From positions 142,364 to 206,363 of the forward strand of contig NZ_FOHX01000013.1 in NCBI RefSeq assembly GCF_900111685.1: 64,000 bases of DNA, in the 5' to 3' direction. Positions 23,872 to 32,167 of this stretch are shown here, piece by piece. Each line of letters opens with the position of its first letter. The first letter of the stretch is position 1. A program made the position numbers and the translations under genes. This DNA is from Nonomuraea wenchangensis. Lineage in GTDB: Bacteria; Actinomycetota; Actinomycetes; Streptosporangiales; Streptosporangiaceae. The notes beneath the pieces are model-generated. The model saw only the letters and a program-made list of their open reading frames with translations, did no database searches and was not told the origin of the DNA.

Positions 23872-24231
23872 TCAGCAGTAGGGGCCGTCGATGACGTAGC
23901 CGAGCAGCAGGCCCGCTTTGCGGAGGATCGACACGGCCTTCTGGGCGTAGCGGGGCGGCCCGGACTCGCCGGTGCCCGCGCGGTCGAGCTGGACGCTGCC
24001 GATCTTCACCGTTTGACGGCGGAGGCAACGCCGTCCTGTCCGGTTTGTGTGCACGTCGCCTGCACGACCGCCTCCCGCTCCTCCGGGTCGGCCGGTCTGC
24101 CGTCGCCGTCCACGCGGTAGACGGTGCACAGCAGCTCGTCGATCCGCTCCGACGGCCGCTCCAGGTCCCCCTCGATGTCGGCCGGGGCGGGTGTAATCGG
24201 TGTAGCCGTCCGAGGTCGCGTACACCAGCAC
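23872..24231 (-). pseudogene. Phage head-tail connector (gp6-like), two frameshifts
   Basis: A GTG at 24231 behind GAAGGGGG opens VLVYATSDGYTDYTRP. The sense then moves to another frame, APADIEGDLERPSERIDELL, CTVYRVDGDGRPADPEEREA, VVQATCTQT, and back to the first at VKIGSVQLDRAGTGESGPPR, YAQKAVSILRKAGLL. This order (helix bundle with D-G-x-P-x-D-P, then a VxIGSV strand and a C-terminal ALxILRxAGLL) matches actinophage head-tail connectors in my recollection. Two frameshifts in ~120 codons make it a pseudogene. Confidence 0.65.
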
Positions 24232-24852
24232 GGCGGCCCCCTTCTCTAGCTGTTCGAGGACCGCGACCGTCAGGCCAGTCACCCCGCCGCCGTAAATCGA
24301 TACGCACCTTGCCGTCGCTGCGCCGGTAGACGGTCGGAAGCGGCGGGATGAGCACATCGCCCGAGGTGGCGGGGAACGTGGACTGGCGGTCGGTGATGGG
24401 GCGGTGAGCATGTTCTCGGCGATCTCGCCGATGGGCGGCGGTTAGATTGCCGCCGGGGGCGCAGTGATGATTATGCGTGCTTTTCCATATGCCATAGTGG
24501 CGCAATGCTGGTGGGTAGGAGATTGGCGGGGGCGGGGGCCGTCGCTCCAGTGTTCCACCGCATTTCTGCAGGTCATGTTGTGTCTTTCTGAAATCAGCTT
24601 GCCATAAGCTCGTCTCGTCCCCACAACAATCATTGATGTGGGGAACGCGCGTCTCCAAGCGGCGCTGAGCCCTTCAAGGAGTGTCCCCCGCTCCACGCGA
24701 TGAACGCTAGGAAATGCTCACGCGCGATCCTGGCAGCGCGTAGACGCAAGCATGAGCGCTTGCGCGAAATGGACGTAGCTCGACAGCTACACAATCCTGC
24801 CCACCCGACTCGCGGGCCCTCCTCCGGCCGCGACGCGACGTACCGTCATCGC
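24232..24852. other. Interval with further prophage debris
   Basis: On the minus strand, 24470-24232 contains short sense-like pieces in changing frames (PPPIGEIAENMLT; FPATSGDVLIPPLPTVYRRS; GGGVTGLTVAVLEQLEKGAA), probably the tail of another structural phage gene. From 24470 to 24852 the sequence is A/T-richer and looks non-coding, with the promoter of the following plus-strand gene. Confidence 0.45.
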
Positions 24853-25746
24853 ATGACTAGAGGCATGTGGTGTAATCAAAAGCGTCTCTGGCTCCTTGGC
24901 GAGAAACTGCTACTCGACGGCATGATGCTGCTGTCGGCGGCTGGGGGGCTGTTCCTTTCGGCCGACTCGGCGATCCCGCAGCGTGGTTTGCTCCTGGGAG
25001 CCTTCGGGCTAGGGTTCGTTTGGGCGGCAAGCATACGTTATGCCCGACTTGTCGAGATCCTGCTCGCTCGGTTCGAGTACTTCAGGATGTACCGGGGCTC
25101 TAGAGGGGCGTTCACTGCCGAGCTGAGCTTCCCCGGCGCGAATTCCCGTGTCGCCAAGATCAGCCTCGGTCATGAGGACAACATCGTCATCGCCAAACCA
25201 CTGTCGCGACGAGAATTCTTTCGAGCATTTGTGGCCGAGCTGCCCGGGCGACGCCTGGGCGCCTTTCTCCTGCTTGCTGTTGCAGTGCTGGCCCTTGTTA
25301 TGAACAGCTACAAGCCGACTGCCACACCAACACCACTGCCGGCACCACGTGTGACGGTGACAGCAACTATCACCTCCGCTCCCAGCATCACTGCGGAATC
25401 AGATCCGGCAGCCATCCCAGGGCCAGCCGCGACTGCCGACTCGACGGTCAAGCCCACGGACTGGATAACCGCGATCGCCACCGCGCTGGCTGCATTGGGC
25501 ACCATCGCCGGCAGTATCGGCACGCTGCTCGCGGCCCGAGCCGCCCTGCTCGCTGTTCGACTTCGACCTGCGGCCACGGATACCTATCCTGTTCTCACCG
25601 CCCAGCAACTCCTAGTCGCTCTTATGGCAAACCGAGAGGGTCAAATGCCCTCCCAGCCGGCGGCAACGCCAGCCCCGACGCCCCCACCTGATGCCAATGC
25701 CAAGACGTCCGGCACTCCTGACGCCCCGGACGATCCTTCTGCTTGA
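24853..25746 (+). CDS. Hypothetical multi-pass membrane protein
   Basis: 297 aa from MTRGMWCNQKRLWLLGEK; the upstream extension to 24700 is basic and less convincing, and no clear Shine-Dalgarno is seen for either. Hydrophobic segments at about residues 20-38, 45-65 and 140-160 (LGAFLLLAVAVLALVMNSY), then a Thr/Pro linker (PTATPTPLPAPRVTVTATIT), a fourth helix (WITAIATALAALGTIAGSIG) and a Pro/Ala-rich tail (PAATPAPTPPPDANAKTS). Lower GC than neighbours. Family not recognised. Confidence 0.6.
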   Translation: MTRGMWCNQKRLWLLGEKLLLDGMMLLSAAGGLFLSADSAIPQRGLLLGAFGLGFVWAASIRYARLVEILLARFEYFRMYRGSRGAFTAELSFPGANSRVAKISLGHEDNIVIAKPLSRREFFRAFVAELPGRRLGAFLLLAVAVLALVMNSYKPTATPTPLPAPRVTVTATITSAPSITAESDPAAIPGPAATADSTVKPTDWITAIATALAALGTIAGSIGTLLAARAALLAVRLRPAATDTYPVLTAQQLLVALMANREGQMPSQPAATPAPTPPPDANAKTSGTPDAPDDPSA

Positions 25747-25843
25747 TTCGACGACACCTGCGAGGTGTGCCAGGCGGCACCACAGTTGCGGCGAAAACGG
25801 TCGTTGCAACCAGCCAGCAAGGCCGGCCTTCTACGCTCGACGC

Positions 25844-27091
25844 ATGACGGAGAAGCGCCGACGCCCGCCCTCCCAGCGCACGATCCTGCTCGTCGCCGCA
25901 ATGCTGCTCCTGGCCGCACTCATCTGGATACTCGGGCCCGGTGCCCGCTGGGTTGTCGACTTCGACGTGGACGTCACCAGACTCCCGGAGAAAGACCTCG
26001 CGGTCGCCGCCGACGCCGTACGCGGTAGGGCACTCGCGATCGCCACCGGCGTGGTCGCGCTGGCCGCTGTCTACTACACCGCACGCAACGCCGAAACCGC
26101 CCGCCGGGCCGTCGAACTGACGCAGCAGACCTCAACCCGCACCTTGGAGCTGACCGAGCAAGGCCAGGTGACCGACCGGTACACCAAAGCCATCCAACAG
26201 CTCGGTGACCCCGACAATCTGCATATCCGCATCGGCGGCATCTACGCCCTTGAGCGCATCGCCCGGGACTCCGAACGCGACCACCGCACCATCCAGGAGG
26301 TGCTCACAGCCTTCGTACGCGAGTACAAACCCGAGGCCGAACAGCCGTCAACTCAGGCCACAGGGAATCCGACGCCGAAAGCTGCAGATGTTCCCAGTAA
26401 GGTGCCCGCTGACGTTCAGGCTGCACTCAGCGTCATCGGTAGAACGCACATGATGAGTGTGGACCTGAGCGGCGCGAAGCTGAGCGGCGCGAACCTGAGC
26501 GAGGCAAGCCTGGCCGGCGCAGACCTGGTCGGCACCGATCTGGGCGGCGTGAACTTGGGCGGCGCAGACCTGACCGGCGCGAACCTGAGCGGCGCCAAGC
26601 TGAGCGGCGCCAACCTGAGCGGCGCGAATTTGGAGGGCGCGGACCTGAGCGGCACGGACCTGACCGGCGCGGACTTGATCGGCACGAAGCTGACCAACGC
26701 GAACCTGAGAGACACGAAGATGCCCCGGGCGGACCTGATCGGCACGAACCTGACCGGTGCGGACCTGACCGGTGCGGACCTGAGCGGCGCGAACCTGGCC
26801 CGCGCGGACCTGGCCCGCGCGGACCTGAGCGGTGCGAAGCTGAGCGGCGCGAACCTGGCCCGCGCGGACCTGGCCCGCGCGGACCTGAGCGGTGCGAAGC
26901 TGAGCGGCGCGAAGCTGATCAACACGAGGCTGAGAGGCACGAACTTGTTCCGCGCGGACCTGAGCGGCGCGGACCTGCTTGGCGCGCAGCTCACCAGAGC
27001 GCAGTACGACATGGCGGCAACGACGGAGCGCGCAACCCCGCCTCACTACTTCCTTGATGATTTGTCCAAGATGCGGGTTCAGCCGTCATAG
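25844..27091 (+). CDS. Membrane-anchored pentapeptide-repeat protein
   Basis: 415 aa from MTEKRRRPPSQRTILLVAAM. Two N-terminal transmembrane helices (LLVAAMLLLAALIWIL; LAIATGVVALAAVYYTAR) are followed by the conserved block DRYTKAIQQLGDPDNLHIRI, GGIYALERIARDSERDHRTI, found in a family of actinomycete pentapeptide proteins. From about residue 205 run some 36 A(D/N)LSG-type pentapeptides, forming a right-handed quadrilateral beta-helix. Some such helices mimic DNA and protect gyrase, but this membrane-linked type has no proven role. Internal 60-bp duplication noted separately. Pentapeptide codons are highly uniform (GACCTGAGCGGCGCG). Confidence 0.85.
   Translation: MTEKRRRPPSQRTILLVAAMLLLAALIWILGPGARWVVDFDVDVTRLPEKDLAVAADAVRGRALAIATGVVALAAVYYTARNAETARRAVELTQQTSTRTLELTEQGQVTDRYTKAIQQLGDPDNLHIRIGGIYALERIARDSERDHRTIQEVLTAFVREYKPEAEQPSTQATGNPTPKAADVPSKVPADVQAALSVIGRTHMMSVDLSGAKLSGANLSEASLAGADLVGTDLGGVNLGGADLTGANLSGAKLSGANLSGANLEGADLSGTDLTGADLIGTKLTNANLRDTKMPRADLIGTNLTGADLTGADLSGANLARADLARADLSGAKLSGANLARADLARADLSGAKLSGAKLINTRLRGTNLFRADLSGADLLGAQLTRAQYDMAATTERATPPHYFLDDLSKMRVQPS
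26455..27000 (+). repeat. 15-bp tandem coding repeats with a perfect 60-bp duplication
   Basis: The pentapeptide region is a 15-bp periodic array of about 36 units. Within it 26781-26840 and 26841-26900 are identical over 60 bp, which is four pentapeptides or one full coil of the beta-helix. The identity continues ~12 bp into the next unit. Confidence 0.9.
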
Positions 27092-27223
27092 CGCCGCTCC
27101 CGGAGCTTCATCCCTTCGCCTGCCGTGTGGTATCGCTTTCGCTCTTGCGGTTCGCGCGACCTCGCGCTGCTCGACACCGGCGATCTGGAGGGCGGCCTCA
27201 TGACGGTGGTGCGGGCGATGAGG

Positions 27224-27988
27224 TCAGTCGAGGTCGGCGAGGACCGTGTCCAGGACCTTGGTCAGGGTTTCGGCGTTGGTGGGGTCGAACCAGGTGGTGC
27301 GGATCCGTTCGTTGAGTCCGTTCGGGGTCTCGTGGTCGGCGGCGAGCCGCTGGAGGGAGCGGCTCTCGTCGGCCAGGGAACGGCCGGCCGCCCCGAACAG
27401 GCCGCGGACGTAACGCTCGGCCTCGTCGGGGTCGAGGCCGTGGCCGGCCGCCCACGTCGCGAGCGTCGCCAGGAACGAGTAGTGGGTGGTCAGCGTGCCG
27501 GTCAGCGCGGACATGACGTTGAAGGCGGCCTCGTCCGCGACCGGCAGCGCCTGCCCCAGGCGGGCGAAGAAGGCGTCCACGGCCGGGTGCGACGGGTACG
27601 TCACGGTGACGCAGCGGCGTTCACGTACGGGGGGCAGGGGGATGGCCCGCGCCAGCGGGACGCCGGGGCCCAGGATCCGGCGCAGCTCGGCGAGCGCGAT
27701 GCCGGCCATCACGCTGACCACGACCGTGCGCTCGTCCACCCGCAGGCCGGCGAGCGCGTCGGCGGCGTCGGGGCGGCGTACGGCGATGATCACCAGGTCG
27801 GAGCGGTTCACCACCTCCTGGTTGCCGGCGCACACCCGGACGTTGGGGTGGCGTGCGGACAGTTCGGCGGCGGCGCGGGCGCCTCGCGGTGACAGGTGGA
27901 TGCGCGGCGGGTGGTCGACGCCGTCGCTCAGGCCGTCCACGATGGCGCGGCCGATCTCGCCGACGCCGATGATGCCGATGTGCTGCAC
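27224..27988 (-). CDS. Pyrroline-5-carboxylate reductase-like protein
   Basis: 254 aa with a GTG start 6 nt after AGGAG (VQHIGIIGVGEIGRAIV); longer frame extensions lack support. N-terminal NAD(P) Rossmann motif GVGEIG, then VCAGNQEVVNRSDLVIIAVR, SVMAGIALAEL and ARAIPLPPV, as in ProC and its paralogues. The C-terminal dimerisation helices (SALTGTLTTHYSFLATLATW) diverge from canonical ProC, which normally has LTGSGPAY. It is therefore probably a paralogue with a different imine substrate. Stands alone upstream of the sigma factor, divergent from it. Confidence 0.82.
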   Translation of the reverse strand: MQHIGIIGVGEIGRAIVDGLSDGVDHPPRIHLSPRGARAAAELSARHPNVRVCAGNQEVVNRSDLVIIAVRRPDAADALAGLRVDERTVVVSVMAGIALAELRRILGPGVPLARAIPLPPVRERRCVTVTYPSHPAVDAFFARLGQALPVADEAAFNVMSALTGTLTTHYSFLATLATWAAGHGLDPDEAERYVRGLFGAAGRSLADESRSLQRLAADHETPNGLNERIRTTWFDPTNAETLTKVLDTVLADLD

Positions 27989-28154
27989 GGTGGCTCCTGG
28001 GTGAAAGGGTGGTCCGGTCTGCGGCGTAGAACATACCGTCAGCGGTCCGTCCCGACCGCGCACGCCCTCGACACGCGGCCGATCCTGAAATGATCGCTGC
28101 CGGGCGTACATAGGCAGAGGTGTCCACATAAATGATCCGATGAGGAGACCTACC

Positions 28155-28175
28155 ATGGGAACCGCCCGTGGATGA
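28155..28175 (+). CDS. Six-codon mini-ORF overlapping sigma-factor start
   Basis: GAGGAG followed by ATG at 28155 encodes MGTARG and a TGA (28173-28175). The sigma gene's GTG (28168) lies inside it in another frame. The only good ribosome binding site in the leader serves the mini-ORF, so the sigma gene may be translated by coupling or re-initiation. It may also merely reflect a point indel. Confidence 0.35.
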   Translation: MGTARG

Positions 28176-28752
28176 CGAGCGGCGGGCCAGGTTTGAGGCC
28201 GCCTACAACCGGGACTACGGCCTGATCACGGCTTACGCCGCGCGCCGCTGCGACTCCCCGCAGGACGCCGCCGACGTGGTGGCGGAGACGTTCACCATCG
28301 CCTGGCGGCGGGTCGAGGAGCTGCCGGAGGGGGCGGAGGCCACGCCCTGGTTGTACGGGGTGGCGCGCAAGGTGCTGGCCAACCACTTCCGCGGTGACAA
28401 CCGCCGCCGGGCGCGCACCGCCGAGCTCGACGCCGAGATGGCCGACCTGTACGGCCACTCCCCCGACACCGAGGTCGAGCTGGACGCGATCGGCCGGGCG
28501 TTCAGGAGCCTGTCCGAGGAGGACCGGGAGCTGTTGTCCCTGGTCGCCTGGGAGGGCCTGGAGCGCGAGGAGATCGCCACGGCGCTGGGACTCTCGCGCA
28601 ACGCCGTACGCATCAGACTGCACCGCGCGCGCAAGCGCCTGGCCCGCGCGCTCGCCCGAGCGGGCGAGCAGCCGGACGCCCGGCCGGGCGGGCAGGCGGA
28701 GGAGCAGGCAGGCGCGGGCAACCCGCTGGTCCCGTCGGAGAGGTCGCTGTGA
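28168..28752 (+). CDS. ECF RNA polymerase sigma factor
   Basis: 194 aa with a GTG start (V/MDDERRARFEAAYNRDYG). Region 2: ITAYAARRCDSPQDAADVVA, ETFTIAWRRVEELPEG, WLYGVARKVLANHFRGDNRR. Region 4: LSEEDRELLSLVAWEGLERE, EIATALGLSRNAVRIRLHRA. The C-terminus is a Gln/Gly/Ala-rich extension of ~30 residues. It overlaps the downstream membrane gene by 4 bp (GTGA), the usual sigma/anti-sigma-like pairing. Confidence 0.92.
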   Translation: MDDERRARFEAAYNRDYGLITAYAARRCDSPQDAADVVAETFTIAWRRVEELPEGAEATPWLYGVARKVLANHFRGDNRRRARTAELDAEMADLYGHSPDTEVELDAIGRAFRSLSEEDRELLSLVAWEGLEREEIATALGLSRNAVRIRLHRARKRLARALARAGEQPDARPGGQAEEQAGAGNPLVPSERSL

Positions 28753-29759
28753 GGGAGACCATGAACAACAGGGACACCATGCACAACACCGACGACACCG
28801 ATGACACCGACGCGATCGCGGCGATCAGGGCGCTGGCCCGGGTCGAGCCCGGCGGCCGGGGCGGCGAGGCGGCCGGCGCGGCCGGGCAGGCGCTGCTGGC
28901 CGCGATCACCTCGCAGGAACCCCCGCAGGACCTGCCCGCGGCGGCGCGACCGGAGATCAGGCCGGCCCGGCGGTGGCTGCTGCGGCGGCCGGTGCTCGGG
29001 CTGGCGGCCGCGGTCGCGCTGGCCACGGGTGTCGTGGCGGCGCCGATCGTGCTGCGCGACGGCGCGCCCAGCTCCTACGCCGTCACGCTCGACGACGGGA
29101 CGGCCACGATCGAGATCCGCGACTTCGAGGACGCCGCCGGGCTGGAACGGCGGCTGAAGGAGCTGAAGGTGCCCGCGCTGGTCGACCACGTGCCGGAGGG
29201 CATGATGTGCCGGGAGCCGCGCGGCAAGCACGTGGAGAACATCCCGCGCGGCCTGTACAGCCTGCCGGAGAACATCCCCGGCGAGTCCGAAGGCTGGCGG
29301 ATGCGGATCAACACCAGGCTGTTCGGGCCCGGCCAGACGTTCGTGTGGACCATCAGCGGCAAGGGCGGCATGACCTCGACGTACCTCATGGAGGGGCCGG
29401 TCGCGGCCTGCGAGCCCGTGGCCGTGCCCACGCCGCCGGTCGAGGAGCCGGAGTTCCGCACCGCGACCGTCAAGGGGCGTTCGCTGCAGGGCCTGCGCGT
29501 GGACGAGAAGACCGTCGGCGAGGTCCTGCCCGAGCTGCGCAGGCGCGGCAAGAAGGTCGTCTTCGCGATCATCTCCGTGCCTCCGGGCAACCCCGGCGGC
29601 TTCGGCATCGAACGTACCCAGAAGGAGCCCGTCGGCGACGGCTTCGTGGTGTGGGAGGCCGAGGAGAACGCCGAAGGGGTGATCCGGCTGCTGGTGACGG
29701 AGCAGCGGCTGGACCGCAACCCGGTCTACGGCGGTCCCCGGGACGCGGCCTTCGACTAG
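28749..29759 (+). CDS. Membrane partner of sigma factor (CU044_5270-like)
   Basis: 336 aa from the GTG at 28749 (overlap with sigma stop); an ATG at 28761 is an alternative start. N-terminal ~85 residues are Asp/Ala-rich and cytoplasmic (AIAAIRALARVEPGG), then one transmembrane helix (VLGLAAAVALATGVVAAPIV), then a ~230-residue extracytoplasmic domain (YAVTLDDGTATIEIRDFEDA, GLRVDEKTVGEVLPELRRRG). This layout matches the CU044_5270 family that accompanies actinomycete sigma factors. A role as anti-sigma or sensor is inferred; no zinc-binding ZAS motif (HxxxCxxC) is present. Confidence 0.8.
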   Translation: MRETMNNRDTMHNTDDTDDTDAIAAIRALARVEPGGRGGEAAGAAGQALLAAITSQEPPQDLPAAARPEIRPARRWLLRRPVLGLAAAVALATGVVAAPIVLRDGAPSSYAVTLDDGTATIEIRDFEDAAGLERRLKELKVPALVDHVPEGMMCREPRGKHVENIPRGLYSLPENIPGESEGWRMRINTRLFGPGQTFVWTISGKGGMTSTYLMEGPVAACEPVAVPTPPVEEPEFRTATVKGRSLQGLRVDEKTVGEVLPELRRRGKKVVFAIISVPPGNPGGFGIERTQKEPVGDGFVVWEAEENAEGVIRLLVTEQRLDRNPVYGGPRDAAFD

Positions 29760-29787
29760 CGCGGCCGCGTCCGGGCGGGCCGGGCCG

Positions 29788-32157
29788 CTACCGCAGTCTC
29801 GTCGTCGCGAGCTTCGGGTACGCGCTGATCTCGGCCTCGGTGAACCGCTCGCTCACCCACTGGCCGCGCGAGAACAGCTCGGTCTGGTCGGCGTGGTGCG
29901 GCGAGGCCGGGTTCGCCGACAGCGAGTAGGTCAGCACCGTACGGGTACGCGGCCCGGCCGGCGTCAGCTCCACCGCCATGAGGAAGCTGGAGCCGGTGTT
30001 GACGTCCGGATAGCGGCCCTGGTCACCGAGCTCGCCGCCGGTACGGATCCGGTCGAAGCACCCCTCCCCCTCGGTGCAGCCCGGCACCGGCACCGTGCCG
30101 TAGCGCTGGGCCTGGCCGGGCGTCAGCGTCAGCGGCAGACCGGCGGCGGTGAACGAGCGCACGGCGTCGGCCAGCGCGCTCTCCACCACCGGATGGGTGA
30201 CGTCGAGCCCGCGCGGCGTGGTGAGCGGCTGCGCGGCGTCGAACGGCACCTTCCACCAGCCGTCCGGAGGGGCGGGCGGGCCGTCGTCCCGCCGGTGGGG
30301 GCGGTTCAGGCCCAGGAAGAACTCGCGCCACAGGATCGCGCCGCGGCTGTCGAGACGGGCCCGCCCGTCCCAGGCCGCCAGGGTGGCGCACGCCTGCCGT
30401 ACGTCGACCTTGGTGCCGTCGCTCGCCGTCATCACGGGCCTGGCCCGGCACAGCGCGCGCAGGTCCGTGCGCAGCAGCTCGGCGCTCAGGTTGCGTTTGC
30501 CGGTCGCGCTGCGCTGGAGGGTGTCCAGCGTGAAGCCGGCGGCGCCGAGCCCGTCGCCGCCCGACAGCCGCTGGGCGATCATGTCGAGGCCGACCCGGGT
30601 ACGCAGGTCCCGTCGCGTCCCGGTGTCGCCGTAGACGCGGGGGTAGCCGGTCAGCGGCGCCGCGGGGTTGGTCAGCCAGGGGCTGGCGTTGGCGTTGGTC
30701 ACGTAGTCGGCGCGGGCCAGCCGGGGCTGGGCGGCGGGGCCGAAGATCCCCGGCTCGACCGCGTCGGCGTCCCTCCCCCACAGGCAGGCCGACCGGGAGC
30801 CGTCCAGGACGAGCAGGCCGGGGTCGTCGAAGGTGCGGCAGCGCGCGGCCTGCTCGTCGGTGACGTGCGGGACGATCGAGGTGTCGGCGAAGTACGTCTG
30901 ACCGCCGGAGTCGGCGGCCAGCGTGTAGACGAACGGCATGCCCTGGTGGGCGTCCTGCGCGCGGCGCAGCGCGGGCACGTCGCGGGCGGCGGCGAAGGCC
31001 AGCCACTCGTCGGCGAAGCGCAGGTTGGCGGCGTTGGCGTCGGCCAGGGCGAACGCGCTCGTCCGCGTCCAGTCCATGCCGAGCACCGGGCCGTAGCGGG
31101 AGGTGTGGACGGCCGTGGTGACCTGGCCGATCGTGCCGCCGGCCTCGCGTACGGCGACCGTGACCTCCTGCCGGCCCATCGGCTCGGCCCTGCCGTCCAC
31201 CAGGTACGTGGTGCGCGCGCCCGGCACGAGCGTGAGCCGGTACAGGGTGAAGTGGTCGGCGTGGGAGACGGTGTGCGTCCAGGCCAGGCTCGCGTTGTGG
31301 CCGATCTGCACCATGGGAGTGCCGTACAGGCTGCCGCCCGACACGTCGAGCACGCCCGGGATCGTCAGGTGGACCTGGTAGAAGCGGCGGCTGCCGTTCC
31401 ACGGGAAGTGCGGGTCGGCCAGCAGCATGCCGTGGCCGTCGCGGGTGGCCTCACGGCCGAGCGCCCAGGCGTTGCTGCCGGGGGCGGGCGTCTTGCCGTC
31501 CGGCCGGTCCGGCTTGTCTTCCTGCGGGGGCTTCCTCGCCGCCTGGCCCGAGGCGGCGATGGCCTCCTTGAAGGAGGAGCTGCCGCCCAGGCGGCCCAGG
31601 TCGAGCAGGTTCATCCAGACGTCGGAGGCGGTGATGGGGCCGACCCACTCCTTGCCCCGGCAGGTCGGGTCCGGCAGCCGGGCCACGCCGGTGTCGCTCA
31701 GGTAGCGGTTGTAGCCGGCGACGTAGCCGTCCACGAGCGCGCGCAGCTCGGCGCTCGGGCCGTACGGGGCGGGGCGGGCGAGCACGCGGCGCAGCACGCC
31801 CGACGAGCGGACGTAGGTGTAGTAGGCGTCGCTGGCCAGGTTGGAGATCGGGTCCATGACGTCGTCGGACGTCGCCTCCGCGCCGAAGTGGCGTGAGCGC
31901 TCGCCGCGCAGGGTCAGCACCCATGAGGCCATGACGCACACGTTGTCCTGCGCGAAGGCGTAACCGTAGCCGTAGCCGAGACCGCCGTGGTCCTTGGCGG
32001 AGATGTGCGGGATGCCGTACTCGGTGCGCCTGATGTCGGCGGAGTAGCGGCCCCCGTCAGCGCTCGCCGGTGCGGCGACGAGTAAGGAGGCGGCCAGCAC
32101 GGTGGTCAACACGGGGGCCAACACGGGGGCCAGGCGCCGGGAAGCTGTTGTGATCAT
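29788..32157 (-). CDS. Secreted penicillin/AHL-acylase-type Ntn hydrolase
   Basis: 789 aa. Signal peptide at the N-terminus (VLAASLLVAAPASADGG). Alpha-chain: SADIRRTEYGIPHISAKDHG, GYGYGYAFAQDNVCVMA. A Lys/Pro/Asp-rich spacer (RKPPQEDKPDRPDGKTPAPG) precedes the self-cleavage site; GSNAWALG puts the beta-chain nucleophile at Ser228. Beta-chain: ADPHFPWNGSRRFYQVHL, IGHNASLAWTHTVSHADHFT. It is closest in pattern to aculeacin/AHL acylases (AhlM, PvdQ type), which remove fatty acyl chains from lipopeptides or homoserine lactones. It is the last gene of the PadR-ABC operon, so it may act on an exported lipopeptide or signal. Confidence 0.9.
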   Translation of the reverse strand: MITTASRRLAPVLAPVLTTVLAASLLVAAPASADGGRYSADIRRTEYGIPHISAKDHGGLGYGYGYAFAQDNVCVMASWVLTLRGERSRHFGAEATSDDVMDPISNLASDAYYTYVRSSGVLRRVLARPAPYGPSAELRALVDGYVAGYNRYLSDTGVARLPDPTCRGKEWVGPITASDVWMNLLDLGRLGGSSSFKEAIAASGQAARKPPQEDKPDRPDGKTPAPGSNAWALGREATRDGHGMLLADPHFPWNGSRRFYQVHLTIPGVLDVSGGSLYGTPMVQIGHNASLAWTHTVSHADHFTLYRLTLVPGARTTYLVDGRAEPMGRQEVTVAVREAGGTIGQVTTAVHTSRYGPVLGMDWTRTSAFALADANAANLRFADEWLAFAAARDVPALRRAQDAHQGMPFVYTLAADSGGQTYFADTSIVPHVTDEQAARCRTFDDPGLLVLDGSRSACLWGRDADAVEPGIFGPAAQPRLARADYVTNANASPWLTNPAAPLTGYPRVYGDTGTRRDLRTRVGLDMIAQRLSGGDGLGAAGFTLDTLQRSATGKRNLSAELLRTDLRALCRARPVMTASDGTKVDVRQACATLAAWDGRARLDSRGAILWREFFLGLNRPHRRDDGPPAPPDGWWKVPFDAAQPLTTPRGLDVTHPVVESALADAVRSFTAAGLPLTLTPGQAQRYGTVPVPGCTEGEGCFDRIRTGGELGDQGRYPDVNTGSSFLMAVELTPAGPRTRTVLTYSLSANPASPHHADQTELFSRGQWVSERFTEAEISAYPKLATTRLR

Positions 32158-32167
32158 CGGCTGGTCC

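Noticed and set aside
26455..27000. Regular 15-bp repeats suspected as a CRISPR-like or minisatellite array
   Set aside because: They are in-frame pentapeptide codons; there are no unique spacers of CRISPR length.
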